NCBI RefSeq assembly: GCF_003814875.1
Contig: NZ_RKQF01000001.1
Span: forward strand, 1,054,001 to 1,118,000
Direction: 5' to 3'
DNA: 64,000 bases
Source of the DNA: Streptomyces sp. Ag109_O5-1
GTDB lineage: Bacteria > Actinomycetota > Actinomycetes > Streptomycetales > Streptomycetaceae
Shown here in pieces: positions 19,470-27,519 of this stretch (the first letter of the stretch is position 1; the number at the start of each line of letters is the position of its first letter). Under the pieces are notes generated by a model, which was not told where the DNA came from, searched no databases, and saw only the letters and a list, made by a program, of their open reading frames with translations. Made by a program: the position numbers and the translations under genes.

Positions 19470-22070
19470 ACTGCGCGAAGCGATTCGGTTACGGAACTCC
19501 TGCCGATGGTGTTCGCCGCCCCCGGCGAGGCCCTGGCGCGGGCGGAGCGCGTCCTGCGGTCCGATCCGTCGCCGCTGGACGCGTCCGTCGCCCACCAGGT
19601 CATCGGCATCTGGCAGCGGGACTTCGGGGACCTTGCCGTGGCCCTCGACCATCTGCGGCGTGCCCGGGACTTCGCGGCCCGCGCGGACTCGGCGGAGCGG
19701 GAGGCGGACGTTCTCGCCGCCCTCGGAGTTGCCCTGGTGCACGCGGGGCGCACGCGGCAGGGGCTGGACGCGCTGGACCGCGGGGTGGCCCGGGGCAACG
19801 GGCACACCCGGGCGCGGGTGCTGTACCGGCGGGCGTTCGCCGGATGGGTGCTGGGCCGGCACAAGGAGGCCCTGGAGGACCTGCGGCGGGCGATACCGGT
19901 GCTGCGGCAGGCCGACGACGTCATCTGGACGGCGCGGGCGCTGAGCGTGCGGGCCACCGTGCATCTGGCGATGGGCGCGGTGGAGCGGGCCGACGCGGAC
20001 TTCACGGCGGCGGAGCTGCTGTGGGAGACGACGGGCCAGGAGCACGACAAGGCGGTGGCCGTCGAGAACCGGGGCCTGGCCGCGTACCGGTCCGGCGACA
20101 TCCCGGCGGCGCTGCGGCTGCTGGCCGAGGCCAAGGAACGGTACGACGAGCTGGGCACCCCCTCGTTCATGCTGTACATCGCGCGCTGTGACGTGCTGAT
20201 GGCGGCCGGGCTGGCCCCGGAGGCGCTGGCCGAGGCGGACGCGGCGATCGCGACCCTGGACCGGATCGGCGGGCAGTCCACCCGCAAGGCCGAACTGCTG
20301 CTGACCGCCGCCCGGTCCGCGCTGTCGACCGGGGACGCTCAGACCGCGATCGCCCGCGCCGCCGTCGCCGTACGGCTGTTCTCGGGGCAGCGGCGGACCT
20401 GGTGGGAGACGCATGCCCGGCTGGTGCTGATCGAGGCGCGGGTGGCGGGCGGGGCCGCTTCGGGGCGGCTGGTGCAGGACGCGGCGGCGGTCGCCGACGA
20501 GCTGGCGGCCTTCGGTGCGCCGGCCGCGCCGGAGGCCTCGCTGCTCGCGGGGCGGATCGCGCTGTCGCTGGGCTGGACGGCCGATGCGGAACGGCATCTG
20601 GCGGTGGCGGCGCGCAGCAGGCACGGCGGGCCGCCGCTGGCCCGGATGACCGGCTGGGCTGCTCAGGCCCTGCGTGCCCGGGCGGCGGGTTCCCGGCGTG
20701 GTGTCCTGGAGGCCTGCCGGCGTGGGCTGGACGTGCTCGACGACCACCGGATGACCCTGGGCGCCTCGGAGTTGCGGGCCCGGGCCACCGCGCAGGGCGC
20801 GGAGCTGGCCGCGCTGGCCCAGCAGGCGAGCCTCGCGCACGGCGGCCCGCGCCGGCTGCTGGAGTGGAGCGAGCGCTGGCGGGCCACGGTGCTGTCCGCT
20901 CCCCCGACCCGGCCGCCCGCCGACCCGGTTCTGCTCTCCTCCCTGACCGCGTTCCGCGAGATCGCGGCCCGTGCGGCGGACGCCCGCCGGCAGGGCCGGC
21001 CGGTGCCCGCCCTGGAGCGCGAACAGCGGCGTCTGGAGCGGGAGATCCGTTCCCGTACCCACCACACCAGCGGCGACGCCCCGGGGGAGGGTGACCGGTT
21101 CGACCCGGCCCGTCTCCTGGACCGGCTGGGTGATGCGCGTCTGGTCGAACTCGCCGTCCTGGACGGCCGGGTGCACATCCTGCTGTGCGGCCAGGGCCGG
21201 GTGCGGCGCTTCGAGGGGGGTCTGCTGGCGGAGGCGGTCAACGAGGCCGAGCATGTCCAGGCGGGACTGCGGCGGCTGGCGCATCCGGGGGCGGAGGGGC
21301 GGCTGCCGGTCGTGGAGGCCGCCGGGCGGCGGCTCGAGGAGCTGCTGCTGGGCGGGGCCGCCGCGCATCTCGGGTCCGGGCCGGTGATCGTCGTGCCGCC
21401 GGGGGTGCTGCACCGGGTCACCTGGGCCCTGCTGCCCTCGCTGCGGGAGCGGGTGCTCAGTGTGTCGCCGTCGGCGGGGAGCTGGCTGCGGGCCCGGGAG
21501 ACCGAGCCGCCGCCGGGTGGCCGGCATGTGCTGGTCCGCGGGCCGGAGCTGGCCACCGGGGGCGCGGAGGTGCCCGAGGTGGCCGGCCACTACGCGACGG
21601 CCACGGTCCTGGAGCACGATGACGCCCAAGTCCCCCGCGTTCTGCGCGAGTTGGACGGGGCGGCGCTCGCCCACATCGCGGCGCACGGCAGCTTCCGCGC
21701 GGACAGCCCGCTCTTCTCCTCGCTGCACATGGCCGACGGTCCGCTGATCGTGCACGATTTCGAGCGCCTGGACCGCAGCCCGTACCGGATCATCCTCTCC
21801 AGCTGCGACACGGCCCGGCTCGCGTCGGTCGGTGCCGACGAACTCCTCGGCCTGGTCACGGCGTTGCTGCCGCTGGGCACGGCCGGGGTGGTGGCGAGCA
21901 GCGCGCCCGTCAACGACGCGGCGGTGGTGCCGTTGATGCTGGCGTTGCACAAGGGGCTGGGCGCCGGACTGTCGTTGGCGGAGGCGTTGCGGGACGCCCG
22001 GGCCGCCCTGCCGGGCGACGCGGTCCACCAGGCGACCGGGTGGGCGTTCGCGGCGTTCGGGGCGGCCTGA
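19467..22070 (+). CDS. TPR-CHAT (caspase-like) domain protein
   Basis: An 867-residue cytoplasmic protein. Residues 1-500 are alpha-helical, Ala/Leu-rich repeats of TPR type (for instance ADFTAAELLWETTGQEHDKA and LAAYRSGDIPAALRLLAEAK). The C-terminal CHAT protease domain starts near residue 600; its His is in HIAAHGSFRADSPL (about 735) and its Cys in IILSSCDTARLASVG (about 775). CHAT proteases cleave partner proteins, as in caspase-like bacterial effectors. The start is uncertain: GTG 19467 fits a leaderless promoter, ATG 19437 would add ten residues. It is divergent from the subtilase gene with about 110 bp between starts. Confidence 0.85.
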   Translation: MTARSDSVTELLPMVFAAPGEALARAERVLRSDPSPLDASVAHQVIGIWQRDFGDLAVALDHLRRARDFAARADSAEREADVLAALGVALVHAGRTRQGLDALDRGVARGNGHTRARVLYRRAFAGWVLGRHKEALEDLRRAIPVLRQADDVIWTARALSVRATVHLAMGAVERADADFTAAELLWETTGQEHDKAVAVENRGLAAYRSGDIPAALRLLAEAKERYDELGTPSFMLYIARCDVLMAAGLAPEALAEADAAIATLDRIGGQSTRKAELLLTAARSALSTGDAQTAIARAAVAVRLFSGQRRTWWETHARLVLIEARVAGGAASGRLVQDAAAVADELAAFGAPAAPEASLLAGRIALSLGWTADAERHLAVAARSRHGGPPLARMTGWAAQALRARAAGSRRGVLEACRRGLDVLDDHRMTLGASELRARATAQGAELAALAQQASLAHGGPRRLLEWSERWRATVLSAPPTRPPADPVLLSSLTAFREIAARAADARRQGRPVPALEREQRRLEREIRSRTHHTSGDAPGEGDRFDPARLLDRLGDARLVELAVLDGRVHILLCGQGRVRRFEGGLLAEAVNEAEHVQAGLRRLAHPGAEGRLPVVEAAGRRLEELLLGGAAAHLGSGPVIVVPPGVLHRVTWALLPSLRERVLSVSPSAGSWLRARETEPPPGGRHVLVRGPELATGGAEVPEVAGHYATATVLEHDDAQVPRVLRELDGAALAHIAAHGSFRADSPLFSSLHMADGPLIVHDFERLDRSPYRIILSSCDTARLASVGADELLGLVTALLPLGTAGVVASSAPVNDAAVVPLMLALHKGLGAGLSLAEALRDARAALPGDAVHQATGWAFAAFGAA

Positions 22071-22080
22071 GCGCCTCGGC

Positions 22081-23808
22081 TCATGCCGACTGCGCGTCCG
22101 GTTGCTCCACCAGCCATGGCAGCGCGGCCCGGTCGCCTGCTCCGAGGCGGGTGTACGCGCTGTAGAGGTGGTTGCCCACCGTCCGTACGGACAGGGTCAG
22201 TTGCTCGGCGATCTGGCGGTTGCTGAGGCCCGCGGCGGCGAGGGTGACGATCTGGCGCTGGCGGGCGGTGAGTTCACCGAGGACCAGGCCGGACAGGGCC
22301 GGGGTGCGGGCGCCCTGGCAGCGGCGGGCGAGGGCGACCGCGCGGGTGCGGGACATCCGGGCGGCCCGCGGGTCACGATGGGCGCGGACCGCCTGGGCGT
22401 GGGCCTCGGCGGCGAACAGCAGCAGCCCGCGCTCGGCGAGTGCCTCGGCGGCCCGGTCGAGGCCGGGTCCGTCACCGCGGGCGAGGGCCTCCGCGTGCAG
22501 TGCGAGCACGCCGGACGGCCGCCCCGCGGCCCCGGCGGACTCGCCGAGCCGTACGGTGCCGTAGTGCGCAAGACCCCCGTCCTCGCGCACTACGGCACCC
22601 TCCCCCGACTCGGCGGCGGCGCGGGCGAGTTCGGTACTGCAGGAGGCGTCGCCCGGCGCCGTCCGCAGTCCCTCCCTCGCCCATGCCGCCGCCTCTCGCA
22701 GCTCCCCCCGAAGCCGCGAGTACCGGGCACGCACGGCCGCGTACCCGGCCGGTACGGGCAGGCCTTCCGCAGCCAGCCACTCCCCCACCGGGGCCGGCGC
22801 CTCCCGTACGTCCAACTGCTCGATCCGTACCTCCAGTTGCTCCTGTTCCTCCTTCAGGGCCGGCTCGCACTGGTCGGGGGTGCGGGCCAGCCGCCGGGCC
22901 CGGAGCCGCCCCGCGCGGGCGCGCAGCGCGGGCCCGAGCAGGGGGTGGGCGAGACGGACGGCGCCCTGGCCGTCGACGTGGATCAGGCCGTCCGTCTCCA
23001 GCCGTTCGAGGATCCCTAGGTCGAGGCCGTCGTCGAGGTGCTGCGGCAGGGGCTCGGCGAAGGCGAGGTGTTCCAGGGTGTCGTACTCGCCGGGGGCCGG
23101 CCGGTCCAGCAGGGGCGCGATCCGGTCCCGAACGGTCGCGGTGAGCGGCAGCGGGCCGCGCCACGCCCACTCGCCCGTGTCCGGGACCCGGGTCAGCCGG
23201 CCGGACTCGCGCAGAGTGCCGAGCAGTTCGCGCAGCAGCCGCAGATCGCCCCGGGACACCCGGTGCAGCCGGCGCACGGTGAGCGGGTCCAGGCCGCCGC
23301 CGGCGAGGAGCCGGTCCGTCTCGTCGTACGGCAGCGGCTCCAGGGCGAGGTGGGTGAGGAGTTCCCCGGTCCACAGCCGGGACACGGCGCCGGGGACGGG
23401 AGCCGTGTCGGCGGCGGCCACCACGAGCCGGGTGCGGCCGTGCACGGCGAGCTGGTGGACGAGGGCGGCGGAGGCCTCGTCGAGGAGGTGGGCGTCGTCG
23501 ACGACGAGGAGCCGTACGCCGGACAGGTGGCGGACCGCGCCGGGCAGCGAGACCCCGTCGGTGAGCAGGTGCGCGAACGCCGCGAACGGGAGGGAGCTGG
23601 TCTCGGGGGTGCCGGTCACCCGGGCGCAGTCGGCGCCCCGCACGGCCTCGGTGATCAGCCGGGTCTTGCCACTGCCCACCGGTCCGGTCACCACGACGCC
23701 CTGCCGTCCGGCGACCGACGCCCGCCGCACCAGCTCCAGTTCCTCCTCCCGGCCGGTGAACGGCCAGGGCAGTTCGAGGTTTCTCGCGTCCCGTTCGTAA
23801 GTCGTCAC
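22081..23808 (-). CDS. AAA-LuxR family transcriptional regulator
   Basis: A 575-residue LAL-type regulator, shorter than the usual 900 residues. The N-terminal ATPase has the Walker A motif VTGPVGSGKTRL (about residues 40-51) and Walker B-like VRLLVVDDAHLLDEA (about 98). A helical middle region follows, and the C-terminus is a LuxR helix-turn-helix (ELTARQRQIVTLAAAGLSN, then QLTLSVRTVGNHL). The start is GTG 23808. It converges on the CHAT gene (10 bp between stops) and is divergent from the astacin-like peptidase gene, which is a plausible target. Confidence 0.85.
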   Translation of the reverse strand: MTTYERDARNLELPWPFTGREEELELVRRASVAGRQGVVVTGPVGSGKTRLITEAVRGADCARVTGTPETSSLPFAAFAHLLTDGVSLPGAVRHLSGVRLLVVDDAHLLDEASAALVHQLAVHGRTRLVVAAADTAPVPGAVSRLWTGELLTHLALEPLPYDETDRLLAGGGLDPLTVRRLHRVSRGDLRLLRELLGTLRESGRLTRVPDTGEWAWRGPLPLTATVRDRIAPLLDRPAPGEYDTLEHLAFAEPLPQHLDDGLDLGILERLETDGLIHVDGQGAVRLAHPLLGPALRARAGRLRARRLARTPDQCEPALKEEQEQLEVRIEQLDVREAPAPVGEWLAAEGLPVPAGYAAVRARYSRLRGELREAAAWAREGLRTAPGDASCSTELARAAAESGEGAVVREDGGLAHYGTVRLGESAGAAGRPSGVLALHAEALARGDGPGLDRAAEALAERGLLLFAAEAHAQAVRAHRDPRAARMSRTRAVALARRCQGARTPALSGLVLGELTARQRQIVTLAAAGLSNRQIAEQLTLSVRTVGNHLYSAYTRLGAGDRAALPWLVEQPDAQSA

Positions 23809-23902
23809 GTGAGTATGAGTCGGGTTGCTCAGCTCTGATACAGGTGGACTTGAGTAGCTTCCGACTCAGGCGCCCGGCCGGGTGGAACGGCAGTCTGAAC
23901 GC

Positions 23903-24982
23903 ATGACCCGACGCTACTGCTCGCTTCCGCGGCAGCCGGCCCCGGCATTCGCGCCGGGACTGTCCGCCGAGCGGCTGAGTGCGCTGGTCGGCGGGCGGCG
24001 GATGTGGGTCAACGGCACGGCACTGCACTACTACTTCTTCGACGCCGACACCGACGCCTCGGTGATCCCGGTCCCGGGGACCGCGGAGACCCGCCTGGTG
24101 CCGTGGGCCGGCGCCAAGGAACAGCTGGACGTGGTGCGGGAGAGCTTCCGGGAGTGGCAGGACCTCGGCATCGGGGTGACGTTCACCGAGGTCTTCGACC
24201 GGTGCGAGGCCGAGCTGCGGATCGGCTTCCAGCTGGGCGACGGATCCTGGTCGGCGGTGGGCCGGGACGCGCTCTCGGTCGGGCTCGGCGAGCGCACGAT
24301 GAACCTGGGCTGGGACCTGACGGAGCCCGGCGGCCGCTGGACGGCGCTGCACGAGATCGGGCACGCGCTCGGCATGCGGCACGAGCACCAGAGCCCGTTC
24401 GCCGGCCTCCACTGGGACGACGAGGCGGTCTACACCGACCTCTTCGGCCCGCCGAACCACTGGAGCCGGGACAAGACGCACTTCAACATCCTGCGCACGC
24501 TCGACCCGTCCGAGGCCAACGGCGCGGTGTGGGACCCGCAGTCCGTGATGCAGTACCCCTTCGGCCCGGGGCTGATCCTGGAACCGGAGCAGTACCACAA
24601 CGGGCTGTACCCGCCGGGCTCGCTGTCCCCGGCGGACAAGGAGTTCGTGCTCCGCTGGTATCCGCCCGCCGGCAGCCCGGCCGCGCTGGTGCCGTTCCGC
24701 TCGGTGCCGCTGGGTCTCGGCACGGGCGAGCAGGCCGACTTCGCCGTGGAGCCGCCGGAGACCCGCGTCTACAGCGTGGGCGCCTTCGGGGAGAGCGACT
24801 CCGTCGTCGTGGTCTTCGAGGAGCGCGACGGGGAACCGCGCTACCTCGCCGGCCACGACGACGGGGGTACCCCGCACAACGCCAGGCTCAGGGTCAGGCT
24901 CGTCAAGGGCCGCCGCTATTTCGTCCGCGTCCGTCTCCATTCGACATGGGGGTCGGGGGAGACCGCGGTCATGTGCTGGTGA
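23903..24982 (+). CDS. Astacin-like (M12) zinc metallopeptidase
   Basis: A 359-residue metzincin. The zinc site HEIGHALGMRHEHQSP (about residues 152-167) has the astacin signature HExxHxxGxxHE, and the Met-turn SVMQYPFGPG follows at about 215. The C-terminal 120 residues are beta-rich and could be a prepeptidase-type (PPC-like) domain (EPPETRVYSVGAFGESDSVV). No signal peptide is visible, so export is unclear. The start ATG 23903 gives the family-like MTRRYCSLP beginning; an upstream ATG at 23882 adds seven residues. It is divergent from the LuxR gene, with about 95 bp shared. Confidence 0.82.
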   Translation: MTRRYCSLPRQPAPAFAPGLSAERLSALVGGRRMWVNGTALHYYFFDADTDASVIPVPGTAETRLVPWAGAKEQLDVVRESFREWQDLGIGVTFTEVFDRCEAELRIGFQLGDGSWSAVGRDALSVGLGERTMNLGWDLTEPGGRWTALHEIGHALGMRHEHQSPFAGLHWDDEAVYTDLFGPPNHWSRDKTHFNILRTLDPSEANGAVWDPQSVMQYPFGPGLILEPEQYHNGLYPPGSLSPADKEFVLRWYPPAGSPAALVPFRSVPLGLGTGEQADFAVEPPETRVYSVGAFGESDSVVVVFEERDGEPRYLAGHDDGGTPHNARLRVRLVKGRRYFVRVRLHSTWGSGETAVMCW

Positions 24983-25121
24983 CACCGGCACGACCGCGAC
25001 GCGGGTGGTCGGACCACTGTCCGGCGCCGGGGGAAGCAGCCGCGCGGACGCCACCTTCGGGGGAGGGAGACGTCCGCGCGGCAGCGCCGTCGGCTGGGCA
25101 GCGACGGCACGGCCGCCTGCT

Positions 25122-25190
25122 CAGGGGCGCGGGACTGTGTCGATATGCGGCTCCGCCGCGTGGGCGCGACCAGCCCCCACGCACCCGCAC
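25122..25190. repeat. Streptomycete intergenic repeat element, copy 1
   Basis: The stretch beginning AGGGGCGCGGGACTGTGTCG and ending near CGCGACCAGCCCCCACGC is one of three related copies in this window (others at 46890 and, inverted, 52478). It lies between the convergent peptidase and rhodanese genes and may act as a bidirectional terminator. The rest of the 24983-25212 gap shows only GC-rich inverted repeats. Confidence 0.7.
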
Positions 25191-25212
25191 CCGACAACTC
25201 ACCGCCTCACCC

Positions 25213-26085
25213 TCACCCGCCCAACTCCAGTGGCCGCGCAGGGTCCTTGGACCACTCCTCCAGTGAACCGTCGTACACCGACACGTCCTCACGGCCGAGC
25301 ACGGTCAGCGCCAGCGCCGCCCCCGCCGCCGAGATCCCCCCGCCGCAGTAGAGAACGACCGGCGTGGCAGCGCTCAACGCCCCTGCCTTTTCGCCGAGTC
25401 GGGTACGCGGCAGCACCCGCCCGGTGTCATCCAGCAGCCCCCGCCCGGGCAGGCTGACGCTCCCCGGAATGTGCCCCCGCCGGCTGTAGCGCGTCGGCGC
25501 CGAACCGTCGTACCCGCCCGTCGGCAGCGCACACACCAGTACGCCCGGCCGCTCGCCCCGCCCGATCGCGGCCACCTCCTCGATCCCGGACCAGAGTTCG
25601 GGTCGCGGCACCGGTGTCACCGGCACGGCGGCGGGCTCCGGCTCGGCATCGCCCGCGGCCAGGGGCCGCCCCGCCGCCTCCCAGGCGGCCAGGCCCCCGT
25701 CCAGCACCGCGGCCGGGACCGAGATCGCGCGCAGCATCCACCACAGCCGGGCCGCCCAGATACCGCCTCCGGTGTCGTAGACGACGACCTCGCTGCCCTC
25801 CCCCACGCTCAGCCGGGCCAGCGCCGCGGCGAGCGCCTCCGGTGCCGGTACGGCGAAGTGGTAGGGCGCCTCGGGGTCGGAGAGCTCTCCTGCCAGGTCG
25901 GCATGGTGCGCGCCGGGGACATGGCGTTCGGCCCAGCCCGCGCGGCCGCTCGCGGAGCGGTGGTCGCCGTCGTGGCGGGGCGAGGGCAGCAGCGCGGTGG
26001 CGTCGAGGACGACCAGCCGTGGGTCGTCCAGGTGGGCCGCGAGCCAGGAGTCGTCGACCAGGGGGCCGGGCAGCAGGGAGGTCAT
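25213..26085 (-). CDS. Thiosulfate/3-mercaptopyruvate sulfurtransferase (rhodanese)
   Basis: A 290-residue tandem rhodanese protein. The inactive N-terminal domain contains RHVPGAHHADL (about residues 52-62) and the C-terminal catalytic domain has RGHIPGSVSLP (about 206) and the active-site loop LYCGGGISAAG with the persulfide-forming Cys (about 246). The CGGGIS loop resembles thiosulfate sulfurtransferases such as SseA/CysA types. The start is ATG 26085. It is divergent from the TPP riboswitch, and its sulfur-transfer role fits the thiamine and sulfur genes next to it. Confidence 0.88.
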   Translation of the reverse strand: MTSLLPGPLVDDSWLAAHLDDPRLVVLDATALLPSPRHDGDHRSASGRAGWAERHVPGAHHADLAGELSDPEAPYHFAVPAPEALAAALARLSVGEGSEVVVYDTGGGIWAARLWWMLRAISVPAAVLDGGLAAWEAAGRPLAAGDAEPEPAAVPVTPVPRPELWSGIEEVAAIGRGERPGVLVCALPTGGYDGSAPTRYSRRGHIPGSVSLPGRGLLDDTGRVLPRTRLGEKAGALSAATPVVLYCGGGISAAGAALALTVLGREDVSVYDGSLEEWSKDPARPLELGG

Positions 26086-26198
26086 GGCGGCCGATCGTAC
26101 GCCCGCGACCTGGTCATCTCGGTGACCGGTCAGCGCCGTCCCACATTCCGGACCTGGCTTGCACAGCATCCGGGAGCTGCGGTTATGGTTTCGGCCAT

Positions 26199-26320
26199 CT
26201 ACGCGGGAGCCCCTCCCCGACCGGGCTGAGAGGGCGTCTGGGATCCGTTCGCCGCAGCGCGGGCGCGGTCCCCATGGGGACGCCGACCGCACCAGCAGCG
26301 CTTTGCGCCCCGCGTAGGAG
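26199..26320 (+). promoter_or_regulatory. TPP riboswitch (THI element)
   Basis: A perfect 9-bp closing stem P1 (CTACGCGGG at 26199-26207 with CCCGCGTAG at 26309-26317) encloses the hallmark GGGCTGAGAGGG pyrimidine-sensor segment at 26222-26233 and the 3' block ending GCGTAGGAG. A variable stem-loop lies between them, as in actinobacterial THI boxes. The 3' strand of P1 runs straight into AGGAG, which is the ribosome site of the poly-Cys peptide starting at 26326. Thiamine pyrophosphate would therefore be expected to occlude that site. Confidence 0.88.
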
Positions 26321-26325
26321 TTCAC

Positions 26326-26415
26326 GTGTCCACAGCAGTCGAGCCGCAGCCCACGGTGTTCCACCGCGCTGCCCGCTCCTGTTGTTGTCACCTGTGCTGT
26401 CGCCGGTCCCGCTGA
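26326..26415 (+). CDS. Poly-cysteine upstream peptide (29 aa)
   Basis: GTG 26326 opens a 29-residue frame ending at TGA 26413-26415. Its C-terminal part reads ARSCCCHLCCRRSR, five Cys in seven residues. AGGAG, spaced five bases from the start, is the end of the TPP riboswitch. Poly-Cys short frames are known in mycobacteria as cysteine-responsive attenuators, so a similar role is inferred. A pyrimidine-rich, structure-poor spacer of 74 bp leads to the THI5-like gene. The motif shared by the other leaders in the window is absent. Confidence 0.65.
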   Translation: MSTAVEPQPTVFHRAARSCCCHLCCRRSR

Positions 26416-26489
26416 CCGTCCCTCCCCTCCCTCCTCGCTTCCCCTTCGCTCGTTCCTCCGCACCTGTGCGCGCCGCCTTCGGAGTACCC

Positions 26490-27410
26490 ATGTCGCATAT
26501 ACGTGTCATGCTCGACTATTTCCATCCCTGGCCGAACTCCGCCGGTCTCTATGTCGCCCGCGCCCGCCGCTGGTACGCCGAGGCGGGCCTGGACGTCGAG
26601 CTGGTGGTGCAGGACCCGGGGCGCGGGGACACGCTGGAGTACCTGTCCCGGGGCGAGGTGGACTTCGGGATCTTCCCACCGAACCGGCTGCTCGCCCGGC
26701 GGGCACTGCACGGCCAGCGGCTGATCGCCGTGGCCGCGGTCAACCACCGCGGGCTGGAGGCGGTGCAGACCACGAGGTCCACCGGCATCACCCGGCCGCG
26801 TGATCTGGCCGGCCGCCGGCTCGCCTACAACCCGACCCCGCGCGGGCGGGCCATGGTCCGTCACCTGGTCGCGACGGACGGCGGCGATCCGGACGCGGTG
26901 ATCACCGTCGACGCCGGCGCCCGGGAGCTGACCGTGGACGACATCGAGGCGGGCGAGGCGGACGCGACGTTCGGCAACTACTGGTCCTGGGACGCCTTGC
27001 GCGGCGAACTGCCGGAGGACCGGCGGGTGACCTGGCCGGTGGACGAGATCGGCGCGCCCCGCTACCACAGCTATCTGCTCGGCACGAGTGAGCGGCTGCT
27101 CGACGAACACCCCTCCGTGGTACGGGACTTCCTGACGGCCACCGCCCGCGGCTATGCGTCGGCCGCCCAGGAGCAGGCTGCCGCACTGGAGTTGCTGGAG
27201 CGGGTCATCCCCTACTTCCCGAGGCCTCTCATCGCCCGCTCGCTCGCCCTGGTGGCCCCCACCTGGACGGACGCAGAAGGCCGCTGGGGTGTGATCGACG
27301 CGGACCGCATGGGTCCCTACGCGCACTGGCTCGCCGAGCACGGCGCCATCGCACACGACACGGGCTGGGACCGCTCCTTCACCAACGGCCTGCTGGACGT
27401 GGCCGCGTGA
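26490..27410 (+). CDS. THI5/NMT1-like protein without signal peptide
   Basis: A 306-residue protein of the NMT1/THI5 periplasmic-binding-protein fold. The N-terminal strand and helix (MLDYFHPWPNSAGLYVARAR) begin at residue 7, so no signal peptide is present, in contrast to the lipoprotein paralogue downstream. Other family blocks are GEVDFGIFPPNRLL (about 55) and GNYWSWDALRGELP (about 160). The start ATG 26490 has GGAG five bases upstream. As the first gene after a TPP riboswitch, it should serve acquisition or synthesis of the thiamine pyrimidine moiety. A cytosolic pyrimidine-binding or Thi5-type synthase role is possible; the CCCFC motif of yeast THI5 is not seen. Confidence 0.75.
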   Translation: MSHIRVMLDYFHPWPNSAGLYVARARRWYAEAGLDVELVVQDPGRGDTLEYLSRGEVDFGIFPPNRLLARRALHGQRLIAVAAVNHRGLEAVQTTRSTGITRPRDLAGRRLAYNPTPRGRAMVRHLVATDGGDPDAVITVDAGARELTVDDIEAGEADATFGNYWSWDALRGELPEDRRVTWPVDEIGAPRYHSYLLGTSERLLDEHPSVVRDFLTATARGYASAAQEQAAALELLERVIPYFPRPLIARSLALVAPTWTDAEGRWGVIDADRMGPYAHWLAEHGAIAHDTGWDRSFTNGLLDVAA

Positions 27411-27475
27411 CCCTGCTGACGCGGCGCCTCGCCGTCGACTTCAAGCGGGTGGACAGCGCGCTGTGTCGGGCCTGA
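27407..27475 (+). CDS. Putative sulfur-regulon leader peptide before ABC transporter
   Basis: GTG 27407 overlaps the stop of the THI5-like gene (GTGA) and opens a 22-residue frame containing RRLAVDFKRVDSALCRA, the shared leader motif with its terminal Cys. The stop at 27473-27475 is 44 bp before the lipoprotein gene. No terminator hairpin fits in that gap, so coupling to downstream translation is more likely than transcription attenuation. It could instead be a chance frame, but the motif match argues against this. Confidence 0.65.
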   Translation: MTLLTRRLAVDFKRVDSALCRA

Positions 27476-27519
27476 CCGCCCTCGCAGCCCGACTCCCCTC
27501 CGCACGAAGGACTTTCCGC

